Origin: Pipra filicauda
Lineage: Eukaryota > Chordata > Aves > Passeriformes > Pipridae
Assembly: GCF_003945595.2 (NCBI RefSeq)
Contig: NW_024104446.1
Coordinates: forward strand, 434,001-498,000
Length of the DNA stretch: 64,000 nucleotides
Direction: 5' to 3'
The notes below the pieces were generated by a model. It did not search any database. It saw only the letters and a program-made list of their open reading frames with translations, and was not told the origin of the DNA. Of this stretch, positions 52,111 through 64,000 are shown one piece after another; position 1 is the stretch's first letter, and every line of letters begins with the position of its first letter. Made by a program: the position numbers and the translations under genes.

Positions 52111-55100
52111 AAAATAGTGTCTATTCCAAATAAGCTCAGTTCTCTACTACCTATCTATCTCCCTTATACACAGTCACAGATTACAAGGGCAGAGAGAGTT
52201 GTTGTCATCAAACCTCCTCCTGCAGACTGATCTTTTGGATATCCTTGGTGGTGGATGTTCTTTAGCCCTGATCAAACTGTGGTTGAGCTGAATTCCTCCT
52301 TCTAGGAAATCAGTGGTCTTGAATTAAAGATTTCAAGTATCCATTCTGCTTATGGCCAGTTATCCATCTACTTATCTAATTAGAAACATTGTTTCTTATT
52401 TTTAAGCATTGAGTAGTTTGGCTGGATATTGTTATGCTTTTGTGTAAGAGAGAAAGGAGCTGTCACTAGGAATGACAAAATAAGTATTTGTAGGCTGATC
52501 ATATCACTTGGTAATTTTCTCTTAAAGAAGAGTAAGCTAATCAAGCCTCTAAATACGTGGTAAGTTTTCCAAACCTTGAATCATTTCTGTAGCCCTGTAG
52601 TCAACCCTTTCCATTCTGTCAGCTTACTCTCTGACAAAACCCTATTTTAAGATGAATTTAATCATTTCACTGCGGTTTCAGCTCGAAGGTGAACATTTCT
52701 AGAAATAATAATTCTCTACTGCTCTTTCTGTAGATACGTAAATCCATGCTCACAGGAGAAAGATAAAAGAAGTAATCATTTTACCGTACAGGGACTAAAC
52801 TAATTCCCTTCCATGTACATCATATGCAGCACTATTTCTGAGGCAAATAATTGAAAATACACAGGTTTGGCCACCCATAACCACAACTGACCTGAAGCTA
52901 CATGGGCCAGAAAAATGCTCCAAAAGCAATTGTCTCTGTTGCAATGATAAACTTTCTTTTGAGGCAATTCCCAGTGCTTCACCAACATCACCTCAGTATT
53001 CACCCCCAGTACCTGGGGCATTTTAAATTGGTGCATAGAGGTTGTGCTCCAAGTTTCGATGAACGATTGTGCTGACGTGGCCCAGGGAGCTCAGCACTGA
53101 GCACTGGGCAGCATTTGAAGAACAAGGTCACAGGGCAGCTGGAATCCATCAGCATCTGTAAAGGATGGGAGCAGCCCAGTGGAGCACAAGTGTGGGCTGT
53201 CAAGCTTAAAGGAGGGAGATGTGGTATTACAACAGTGTTTTGCTTCTATGCATCATACAAGTTGTATGCTAGTGTAAAAATCCATTGCTATTTATCTTTA
53301 TATTTTGCTCATTCTCAATGCCAGTACAGTGCCCCAAATAAGACATAATTTTATAATATGTAAGTGCTCCAGCTGACCTTATGAATAGATATAAAATTGT
53401 AATGTAAGGGTTTTGAAATCACACACAAAATAACAATTTCTGCTAAGTCCTTCTTTTGTTGTTTGCTTCTAATTAAACAAAACAAAAGAAGGTAAAAGCT
53501 AATTTCTGTCCACAGAAGAAAAAAAAAATTTAAAAATGTTAATTCCTCAGAACGAATTTCCCAGCCTGGAGAAACCGGAGTTCATATGGAAGTCATTCCC
53601 AAATGCACCATGAATGCTACTACAAATGTGCTTTAGATAAATTTTGCAATTTCCTTTTGCTACATTTGCTGGTAGTATTTTACATTCTGCCTTGGGCACA
53701 AATCTCAACACAAGGGGCTGGATAATGCAGCTGTAGCTCATGTCTGAGTGTACCTATGCCATGAAAACTCTCATTGCCTTCAATGATATCTCGGTGTATC
53801 TAAGGCATATTAATATGTGCAAGAGTTGATGACTAACATGAGCATCTGCTTCAAAAATACCACAGCTAGAGCTAAGATATTATTATAGACGGTCTATTGT
53901 ACTTGCAAAAGACAAGTAAAGAGTTCTTGGTTGAGAATATATGTCAGAAAAATGACATGTTTTCATCACTTTCAGCCATAGTTAAAAGACTCTGAATACA
54001 TTAACCAGCTGAAGGAAAAATACTTTCAGCTTTTGTGTCACAGTGGGAATCTGTAAATGCAAGTTATGATGTAACAGACAATTAGTGTGAATTCAACCAT
54101 TCATCATTTCTGAAAAGTAGGTTTTGTTGGTTTTTTTTAACATACATGGAGAGATGTGGTATTTTTTGCCAAGTTTACAATGCTCCAGTTGTGGGGACCC
54201 AAGCTAAGGAAAGGGGTTTAGGGTGGGCAGGAGTGACTCAGTAACTGCAGCTGAGTAGTTTTTTAATACAAAGATTTAGACCATTAGTTAACTCAACTCA
54301 AGTAGATGTTCCTGCATTGCTTTCCAAAATGATCCAAATCCTTTTGATGAAAATCTGGTCAATAATTCAGCATGCCAACTGGCATGGGATCCTGGCTTTT
54401 GCTTTCAATAACTACTTATCAGTAGCTATTTCTTCTGATTTCTTTCCTAAATCAGACTTGCTATTTCCTTTATGCAGAAGGCTTCAGCAGTACTCCAGGG
54501 ACTGAATTCCAAGAATGTACACAGATGGTTGTGCTACCTCTAGGAATGCATAGCATTGTTTCTGAAAGGGATTCCTAGTGCTGGCACTAGCAAGAACCTG
54601 AGGATTACTGTTTTGAGTAAAGTTTTCCTCTTGTAATCATGTACTGACTCAGAATCATCCCTTTGTGCCCAGGTGGATGGACAGCCACGTTCCTTCTCAC
54701 TGCCCAGCTCTGTGTTTCTTAGGCTGACCTGGGCATTTTCCCTGAATCCAGTCTGACAGCATGAGCCTCTTACACCCTTTGATAGGAGTAGGCTGCCATT
54801 TCATTGCATGGGGGCATGAAAGTATGGAGTCCATCCCTTAGGTAAATTACACTTTCAAATAAAATTGTGGTAGATTTAAGAACTGAGTGTAAAAAATAAT
54901 GGGTTAATTGTGAGCAACAAAGTTAAAAAAAAAAAAATAAAAAAAGGAAATTACTTTTTACTTATTTGTAGGAAGTAAAGCAGGGAAAAAAAGATAAAAG
55001 TTGCTAGGAAAGATGTGGCCATGTAAGGAAAAGTTGTCAGGCTTCTGTCAAAGGCATATCCACAACCGTGAGCATTGCTGAAATGGCTCAAAGGAAGCAC

Positions 55101-55869
55101 AAGGGGATTTGTACCAGAAAAATCTGAAAACATGAATATGTATAGCATCGTTACTCAGGACGAAAACCATCAATTTTCAAGTATATATATGAAGAGAGAG
55201 AAAGTAAATTGAAACATTTACACAGTCAGGTTTGTCTGTTCCATTTAAAATCTAATGCTAAAAATGGGGAACCTGATCCCTGAAAATGTTCCTGTACCTG
55301 TGCAGATTCTTTCCATGTTGGTACAATCCTCTGCTTAGCTTTACCTCCCTGTCACAAATCTCATTTTTTCTCATGCATTTAGAGCAGCACTGGTGTCACT
55401 ATGGCACACAAGAAGAAGAAGAAGGAGATTGTTAATGCAAATATGGGACTATGAAGCAAGAGACTTGGTTATTATCCTCTGCTCCTCTGGTGCCTCTCTG
55501 CCTCGCAGGCTGCAAGGAGGCTGTACTCCTTGGTACCTGTGAAATCTTCAGACAATGTCATACTGAAAGAACCTAAAACGTAAGCACAGACTTAATATTA
55601 GCTGCCACCAATCATCTTCAGCATATTTTATCACTATATTTTGTTGGATTCTTTTTCCATGTTTGAATTATTATGAGCAGACTCTTATCAGGTCCTCTAC
55701 CAGCCAGCCTTTTCCTCTCTTTCAGTTTATCCCTGAAACTCCACTAAAAAGGAGACAAAATTTAGTATAAAATTTGTAATGGCCAAATAAACTGGTATTT
55801 CCAGGCTGCCTCAGCTGTCAGTGCCTGTGGTGGCAGGAGATGCTTTGCCAGCACCACTTTCATGAAAAG

Positions 55870-55904
<35 letters not shown>

Positions 55905-56039
55905 CAAGAACAGTGTGGGAGCTGTTTCCCAAAAAAATGTTGAAAGTCACTAGTGACATAAGAGTTATTAGTACATATAATTTCTACAGTGTCAAATAAA
56001 AGAACTAATGAAAAATAAAAGAAAATGTGCTTTCCCAGA
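52111..56039. other. Intergenic DNA, no gene recognised
   Basis: Holds an A-rich run (54925-54946), a (GAA)n tract (55411-55425) and a (TA)n microsatellite (55872-55901). A slightly GC-richer patch at 52960-53220 has short minus-strand frames without homology that I recognise. Confidence 0.55.
55872..55901. repeat. (TA)n microsatellite
   Basis: About fifteen TA dinucleotides. Confidence 0.9.
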
Positions 56040-56310
56040 AAGTAAATGTTATAAAGCTGTTTAATTAATATGACGGCTTAGTGGGTGCCATTAAGCACCT
56101 CTTTAGGTTAATTTTAGTCTCAGTAGGGGTGTGGATAAATAGGAACTAATTTTACACCTTCTTCCAGATATAGCATTATTTTATTAAATCAAAAGGGACT
56201 AGGCTCTCCCAGTCATTGCATTATTTGACTGCACTAGGAGGTGACAAATTGTTTCTCTGATTTAAGCCTCGCAGTAGCATTTAGACCATTATTTATATTA
56301 AAAAAAAACC
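56040..56310. promoter_or_regulatory. Candidate conserved non-coding element
   Basis: Motifs typical of developmental enhancers are dense here: TTTAATTAAT, GGTTAATTTTAG, AATCAAAAG (TCF/LEF-like) and ACAAATTGTTT (SOX-like inverted pair). The sequence is repeat-free and ORF-poor. No alignment supports it yet. Confidence 0.22.
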
Positions 56311-59300
56311 AAAAAAACCCAATAAACCGATAAATAATAGTTTAAGCCTGCACTGCCCATTTACTCACACACTAATAAATGTGACAATTTGAGGCCAAAC
56401 TTGAAGCTGAAGGGCAATGTCCATTTCTGGAGTAGAATTACATTTCTGACCACTCTCCTGCTCTTAAACAAAGCCAGATCAGCACATTTTTATTTAAGTC
56501 CTTACAAGAAATGACACCAGAAAATACAGTGATTCATCCAAACATGGTGTTTCCAGTGAAGAGCTCTATCAGAACTTGTTTTCTCCCAAGACAACTGTCT
56601 ATATATGAAACACAGAGATATATCTATGGTAATACTTCCACAGTTACACTCCCAGCATTTCTTCGATGTCAAGCTTGACATATTCCTGTTATTTCACAGT
56701 TAAAACCATATCTTTTAATAGTTCCTACAGACTTTTTTGATCGTTTCTTAAACATGCACAAACTAAGAGCACCCTTGCTTTTCTCCCAGATTGCCTTTCT
56801 AGTGAGGAGAGGAATTTTATATGAATTTTCATCAGTAACTGAGACAATTAAATAAACACTTCACAAAGGTTCAGCAATCGATTTTGACAGAAGTGAAATA
56901 CTGCAGTGAAAGTGCAGAGGAAATGGGATGATGCAACTTACCTGACCTTACATTACACACAGGCTGACAAACAGATTTACAGGGCTTCAAAAGGATGCAT
57001 TAATTTTTTGATACTTAAAAGTTTAAATATTTAAATCTGGATTTACTTGTTATCCTAAGCAGCCTCCTGCAGGTTTACAGGCCTAAATTCTTCAGATTTG
57101 TCTAATTCTAGGCTGTCTTTCCCTGACACACTGGAGCAGGTTTTAGGAAATGCACTTGTTTTCTGAGTTGTTGCAGCACTTTCAGCCTGTTCTGAAATCA
57201 AGTGCATGGCTTGAACGCTGCTCATTCTGGGCAATGCTAAGGAACCCATAGGGTCCAGACCTCAGTTCCTCTTTGATATGGAATTTGAAACATGAATTGA
57301 GAAATGTGTCCTGTTGCACCTACAGCTTGGCCTCTGGCTGCTCGCATCCCCAGAACCATAAGCAAGTGAAAGAGAAAAGTAAACAACAACCACCTAACAA
57401 GAAAAACCAAAACCAACAACAACAACAAAAATATGACAAAAAACCACCTCACCTCTTAGAAAGGAAGTAATTTTTTTATATCTCCAGCATCTCAAAGTTT
57501 GAATATAACAGTATGCCAAGCCATCTTAATATATCAGAAAGAATCAAGGGTGTATGAGAGCAGTTTAATAACAGATTTAGTGTAAGAGGCAATGAAGTGA
57601 TAGGAATTTTAGGAATTTGTTTATAACAATCAAAATAAAAAGAGGATAGACATGAGCACACAACCTAATGCACATTATTAGCATTATCTACAGTCTGTGC
57701 CAGTCTTAGTTCTGCTAAATGGTTTCTCTGCTCACTTACTATCAGGCCCTTCTGTGGTATTCCTTGTGTTCCTTTCCCCACTGCAACGTGAGAGTTTAAT
57801 ATAGAAGACAATATTGGTGTTCAAAGCCCTGCTACACTCTCTCTCATCCTGTACCTGCTGTGACAGGATGCTGGATTCCAGGTCTGAAGGAAGACTCTTT
57901 GTCAGCCCATTCCCAGAACTTCTTTACTCATTACAATTATAAATAGTGCACATTGATAAAATAATGCATTCTTAGATTCCTAGACCTCATGACTGATCCT
58001 GATCAAGAAACTCCTGCTTTGCTCTATCTTTGGACTATGCACTGGTTTTCAATTTGATGCTGAACTTCTTTATTCATAAACTTCACTTTGTCTCATGACA
58101 TGACAACATTTAGGGGGAAAGGAGAGAGGTTAATTCCTCACCTCACCCTAAAGAGCCTTATAAGTGTCTCTTTCTAAACACAATAAAATATAATTTTTCA
58201 TCCTGAGAGAATGGCTGCCTGCAAGCCCATGCAAGCAATACAGCAGTCAAAGATGCTGTTGTAAAGGCATCCTTTCAGTGCAGTTTCTTTCTTCAAATGC
58301 TTGAGCACCATTAAAAGAAACACTGAACTTACACCTGAACAGGTACCAGTCAGGCGTCTCTCTTCTTACACTTAAATATATTTTGATCATGCATCGCCAC
58401 AGAGCTGGTTACCAGCAGGGTTATTGGGGCAATTTATTTGTATTGGAGGGAAATGGCAGCTGAGGAAATGAAGATATGCTGAAGGAAGTTATAAATTATT
58501 TTAGTATAATTTTAAAATTCTTGTTGGCAGTTACAAACAAACCTTTTTTCCTTCTTTTCTCCTTCATTCTGTAAGACAGCAGACAGTCTGTGACAGAACC
58601 TTAACTCCGTAAATACCACACTACCAAAATTCGGAATCTGCCTCCTCCAGCACAAAGCTGATTTTTGACAGTTACATGAGATCCAAAGCTTCTGGAAACT
58701 GAGAACTAAGTAGAGCTCTTGGATCCTTGAGTCTAAGCTGCCTGCAACTGCAGGAGAAAAGCCCTAACATTCTCAATGTCAATTCACCGTCAACCAGTCT
58801 GACATCTGTCAGGATAGTTTGCTCTTGTTGCTGCCATTATAAATACATTTGCAAAGCAAAGTGTTTTAATCATTAAAAATGTCTGATTTCCATCCTTGAG
58901 GCAAGTGGCTATTTATCAGCACTCGAGCCACTGTTACGATTTATTCTACCTCGAATACCTTCTGACATTCCTGGCATTTACTCCTCTTCCCCACAGTTCC
59001 TTCATGGCTATCAATATTAACTTTTCTCTGACTTAACTGCACTAAGATGGACAAACCAAGCTCTCCAGTTTTTATTTTCTGGGTACAGGTTTTCTAAGCT
59101 GAAGACAGATATCTATGTCATGAATTTTTGAGGTGGAATCAATTCCAGCTTTTCAATGTAAAATCTTGCAGGCCAATTTACTGCAGTGTAACACTGTCTG
59201 CTGGATCTCCTTGAGCGTGCAATTTCAATAGAATTGGAGAAGAGCAACAATCTCCTTTGGACAAAAAAATTAATGTTAAGCAAATATTTCTAACAATTTA

Positions 59301-62300
59301 TTGAAACAAGTCCTTGAAAATTAGTTTTAACACCAAGGGGGAACTCAAAACCTTAGGGAGTTACTTTAAAAATATTAATGGAGGAAAATAAGGAATTTTA
59401 ATGATAATATGTTAAATATCTTATGACTTGAATCACTTCAGATGCAATTGATCTCACCACAGTGGTGACAAGTTAGGGAGCAGTGAGAACAGAGACTTAT
59501 CATCAGATAAAAAGCTCAAAACAGAATTACATTCTTTGCTTGTCACCAAAGCACTAATACAGAGAGGGTGTGGGAAGGCAATTTACATACAAAATTGGAG
59601 CCACATAGCTAATGTAGTCTGATTTTTCACTCGAACTACATTTCACTGACAGAAGGGTCTTTTTCTATAGCCAAACACTTAGGCAAAATGGGTGATAGTG
59701 TTCCTCATGCATTATCCTATTTTCTATAGCGCTGGAGAATTTTGTGTTCTGCTAAAAATTGTAAGCTAATCAAATGAAAACTGGCCAGTCTCTGTCTTCT
59801 CGTCATTTCAAAACCCCTGAAAATACTATTTACAAAGTATGCAACTGGAAAGCTACACTGAATAATGTATAAAGAACACATTTCTTTGAATTTCATAGCC
59901 TTTTGATGGCAAAAACTTGACAGACTGAAGGATGTTATTCTGTCATGTATCAAGCTAGATGAAGAGATCTGTAAAGTTTTTTTCTTTCAAACGCATCCAT
60001 CTTCTGGAAGTTGATATCTGGGAGTAAAATAATGTTACTTCTTTGATGGGTTTTTTATTAGTTTTATTTTTATTTTTAATATATACATTTGATGGTCAAT
60101 TATTTTTTCCAAAATCTTCTCCTGAATGTTGACTGCCTAGAATCAGCTCTTTCTTCTCTATCACATGCAATGCTTTCCTTGATGACCCTTGACAATTCCT
60201 ACCTGACAGGATAACTGGGTGATATCCTAAATTCAAAGGGACTCTGCTGACTTCCCCTTGGGAATGCTCCATTACAACAACTCACTTGGACCTCCTGGAT
60301 CCTGGTCCCTTAGCAAAAGATCTCCCAGGGCCAAAGGCAAGGCCATGTCCAGGAAGACATGTAGGGTTGAGACACTGGATTCACCCTGTCTCTGAGATGA
60401 ATGTGCTACCAACAGGCAAGCAAAGGGACCAGGAATGTTTGTCCCAGTGCAACTCCTGCACTGATAGAACACCTTTGCTTTCTCCTCGATCCAGCTACCT
60501 TCCTCTTCGTATGTTGCCTCCCAGCCACGAGGCAGGAAAATCTGGTTAGAATGAGCACGAATTACTGCACACTTCATTCCACAATTTCAGGAAATTCCTC
60601 AACAGTCCTCTGTTAATAGGCATACTATTACCTGTGCTTTATTCCCACTATAAAAATTAGTCATAATATACCATCTGTTTTCCCCCTTAGTCAGCAGCCA
60701 GTATTATAGCACTACACACAAGAGCATCAGTGGATTCCAGGGTGCAGATACATTTTTAGTGATCATTTTGACTTTTTCATTTGTGGAAAAGCAGATTTCT
60801 TCCTTTTCAAGGATGATTTTATGTTGTGCTTTTTCCGAGAAAGTGGAATTATTAATTTAACCCCTGCAGCAGTCTCAGTTACAAAATGCACACTGAATAT
60901 GAGATATTTAATGTGCACAGCTGGTGTGACCATTTAAAAAAATTAGGAAGAAAATAGATTCTTGGTTTTCAATTTCTTCCCCAAAAGAATAAAAAAAGGC
61001 ACATTTTGTTCTGCTCTAATTAGTATGTGTGCCAGTGCATGACTTCCAAAGCAGGCAGATGCTTTGAATGAAGTGTAATGTAGATTTTCATTAATCTTCT
61101 TTGGCATAAGACTTTTCTTCTGCTATGTGTATGCAGGAAGTAATGACTAGAAAAGATGAGCAATCACAGGCAGTTCTAACCATCTTAAGCTGGCTTTTGT
61201 AAAGGGCAAGACAGGGTCATAAAAGAATATGGTTACCTCAGCGTCTGACATCTCTCGGTTTCTGGTTTTTCATTATAATGAAGGGTTGGGGGTAATTCCT
61301 TTTTAATACAAAATATTAAATTCAGGTAAGGGGACTCTAAAGAAATTAAATATCAATGCGCTGACAAATGCATGCATTTCAATCAGTTCTGGGACCAGCA
61401 CAAGAGAAAACCACAGATACGTTTTCCTTACAGCCAGCAGAGAATTCAAAATTGTATTTCCTGAAACAACTTTCCTGTTTAAAAAGGAGCAAGAAGAGCT
61501 TTCCCATCTTGCTGAAAATGAAAGTCTACCAATGAATAGTTCTAGAGCAAAGCTGGAATTACTTTCATCTTTTCCCACCTTAATTTACGGATATTCTGGA
61601 TTGCTTTAGCTATGGCTAAAGTAGAAAAAGGCTTGAGGTAGAGACTGTGCTTGTTTCCTCTTATTAAACAGTGCAGCTAGGTTATTCTGCCAAAGATTCT
61701 ATGTTTGGTGAAAGTCCATGCACCACAGTAAGAACTGAGGATGCTACAGTGTCAGCAGCAAAAAACACTCTCTTGCTAGGAGAAGACTGACATGAAGACT
61801 GAAAGACAAATATAAACAACCCTTCAGAGATATTCTCTTAATTTTGAGCATATCCTGAAGGTGTGAGTTTTCCATTGTTGTGTTCTTCCATTCAGCATAA
61901 TCAATTTTTGTTTTTTTGAGATCAACTTCTTTTTGGGATCACTGCTATCATTACTGTTTGTTTCCTGCAGTGTCTTCCACATCTTCTCTTTCATGAGGCA
62001 GTCACTGATTCCCTCTGCACCCTTCCCTTCCTTTGTGAGCTTTGCGTCTCAACACTTTCCTACGCTTTTAAAAAGAGACTTAATAGATTGCTGGTCTATA
62101 CGTTAGATTTGGGATTGACTCCTAAGTGGACGTAATGAGACTGGGAAGCTCATGCTTGTTCAGAGACATTGACTAGAGCAAACACTGTTGCTCAGCTGTC
62201 TTTCTCATAATTATGAGGTCAGAAATCTAGCTTCTTACCTAAAAGCCTCGACTTTGTCTTCAATAAGGAACAGGCCCCTAAACACACTATGCTGGATAGC

Positions 62301-64000
62301 TCTGAGCTAAAGATGGCATGTTTGACAGCTAAGCATAAGAGAAATTCAATTAAAGAGAAAAAAATGTTCCTGGAATAACAAAATCATTAATTACAGAAAT
62401 GGATTTCTATTTACAGTACAAGTGAAATGATGACTTAAGAAGATTACAGAACAACGTGCAGTACAGAACATTGCTTACAGGATGAGCATAAGCCAAAAAC
62501 AGAATGAAAATTATATGCCATAATTTGAGATAATACACAGGGGATACGAAAATAAGTTCTAAAAATAGAGCGGAAGGAAATACATTTCCTTCTGACCTCT
62601 GAAGAAACAGGCAAAACCATTAAGCATTAACATTTCCTGATGAAGCTTTAAAATAACAAAAGGAGGAAAAAGTGGATTTAATCTACTGTAAGTATTACCT
62701 TTTCTGAAAGCCAAGCACAATAAAACAACACTTTTTTCCCAAAATAACAAGCATCTTAAGTAGTAAATATTTCTAGGAAAAAGAAAGGAAAGCTATTCCA
62801 TTTGGGAAAGGTTTAGGATGCTTTAGGATGCAGGTTATGATGGTAGAACTAGGCAAAATGCAGGGTTTTCTAGAAATAGCAGAATTCATAGATTTTATAA
62901 TATACATTTCATTCTCTCTTTGCAGAGTAGAATCAGTACATCTTATCTCTCAGGCATTAGTTAACATGTACACCTAATTTCCTGAAGAGATAGGGTCCCA
63001 TTCTGCACTCAGGTTTCCAGACTTCTGCATAGGAACCACCTACTTATGGCTGACAAAACTGTCAGAACTTCCTGTGAACTGTTGTCCAAATGCACATTGC
63101 TCAAATACAAGATGTGGTGGGGCTCTGCAGTTTTTGCTTTTTTTTCAGTGTGAAATTTTATAGATGAGTGATAGTCAAGCTGATAAAGGCAAGAAGACTG
63201 GCTGGTCTTAGATCTCCTCTATGTCTGTATCTGCTGGTCTAAACTCCCAATAAATGGTACCTCTCCCTACTGGCAATGCTGCTACAGGGCCTGAAATATC
63301 ACTTACTGCCCAGATTTTATAAACACGCTACAACCCGCATTTTGTGTTAACTCCCCTCTCTTGTCAAACAGTTTCTGTAATGCATGCTGAAGTTGTGCAT
63401 GATATCCGTTGGCTTTATCAAATAAAGGATTGAAAATCCAAAAAAAACCCAAACAAAAAAAAAGCATTCAGAAGTTAAAACAAAGCCCATTGAAACTAGT
63501 ATTTCTCTGATTCGTTCAAACAGTAAAAACAATCACATTGCACCTTGTACTGGTTTGCAGTGGTGCTACTGTCTTCGCTACTGTAAAACTGGCCTTGTTG
63601 GCACCTGGACACCACGGCAGAGACAAGGACCACTTTGATCTCTGCCCTTCAGTGTTTTGTTTTGGGGCTTCCAGGGTTTTATGTATCATTTTTCAGTATG
63701 CAACATTGTGTTAATCCATTATTTGTTCATTTTATTGTACATATCTGTATCTATTAATCTATGGGTATAAAGCAATGGTAAATCTTTCTGTTCCATCAGT
63801 TAACATTAAATTTAAATAGAGAAATCAGCATAAAATCACCAGATTCCACCAAAATAAATCAACTACTCAAGCTCAGAGAATGTATTTAATATCTGAAGAG
63901 AAAAAAAGGAAATCTTTGCACAAACAGCTCACAACTTTTCTGTAGGCACCTGCATTGAGATCAGTCTCTACTCAAAAAAATCACTTTAAGTGACATGCAT
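56311..64000. other. Intergenic DNA, no gene recognised
   Basis: A/C-rich low complexity lies at 57380-57450 and a perfect TTTAGGATGC tandem pair at 62812-62831. A GC-richer patch at 60270-60577 is open on both strands (101 codons minus, 87 codons plus) with no recognised product. The gene expected next upstream of ATRNL1 by vertebrate synteny (TRUB1) was not recognised. Confidence 0.5.

Noticed and set aside
52800..53203. Overlapping minus-strand frames suspected as retroviral remnant
   Set aside because: No protease, polymerase or LTR signature could be seen, and the frames are short and unrelated to each other.
60272..60577. 101-codon minus-strand ORF in a GC-richer patch
   Set aside because: The opposite strand is also open over the same bases, and the peptide has no recognisable family. 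Possibly an old degraded repeat.
1..64000. CRISPR arrays, operons, phage or plasmid features
   Set aside because: No spaced direct repeats, ribosome binding sites or dense coding are present; the window is clearly vertebrate nuclear DNA.

Overview
This window is vertebrate nuclear DNA, most likely from a bird. The evidence is long AT-rich non-coding DNA, one sharp CpG island, a spliced exon with a canonical donor, and dispersed repeats that are recognisably only CR1-type LINE tails (five truncated fragments). There are no SINE families, no DNA transposons and no intact retroviral genes. There is no sign of bacterial, plasmid or phage content.

Only one protein-coding exon is firmly supported. 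It is the first coding exon of ATRNL1 (attractin-like 1) on the minus strand, 25485-25768. It carries the start codon, a hydrophobic membrane/signal segment, the first EGF-like cysteine module and a GTAAGT donor. It lies in a GC-rich CpG island (about 25480-26880) that should hold the promoter and 5'UTR. The presumptive leader contains three upstream AUGs, each with a short uORF.

Layout: 1-25484 is read as the 5' part of ATRNL1 intron 1. I could not find exon 2, so the intron is at least about 25 kb. It holds microsatellites, two CR1 fragments, several perfect hairpins, a strong AT-rich inverted repeat and a possible retroposed 3' end beside a long poly-T tract. 25485-26880 is exon 1 plus the promoter island. 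26880-64000 is upstream intergenic DNA with no convincing gene. It holds three CR1 fragments, simple repeats, a diverged 87-bp tandem duplication, one coding-like orphan ORF with a splice-acceptor-like edge, and a few homeodomain/SOX-motif-rich stretches that could be conserved non-coding elements.

Nothing here amounts to a clearly new biological system. The best leads are structural (hairpins, inverted repeats), possible cryptic exons, and leader uORFs. Each needs comparative alignment or RNA data to settle.
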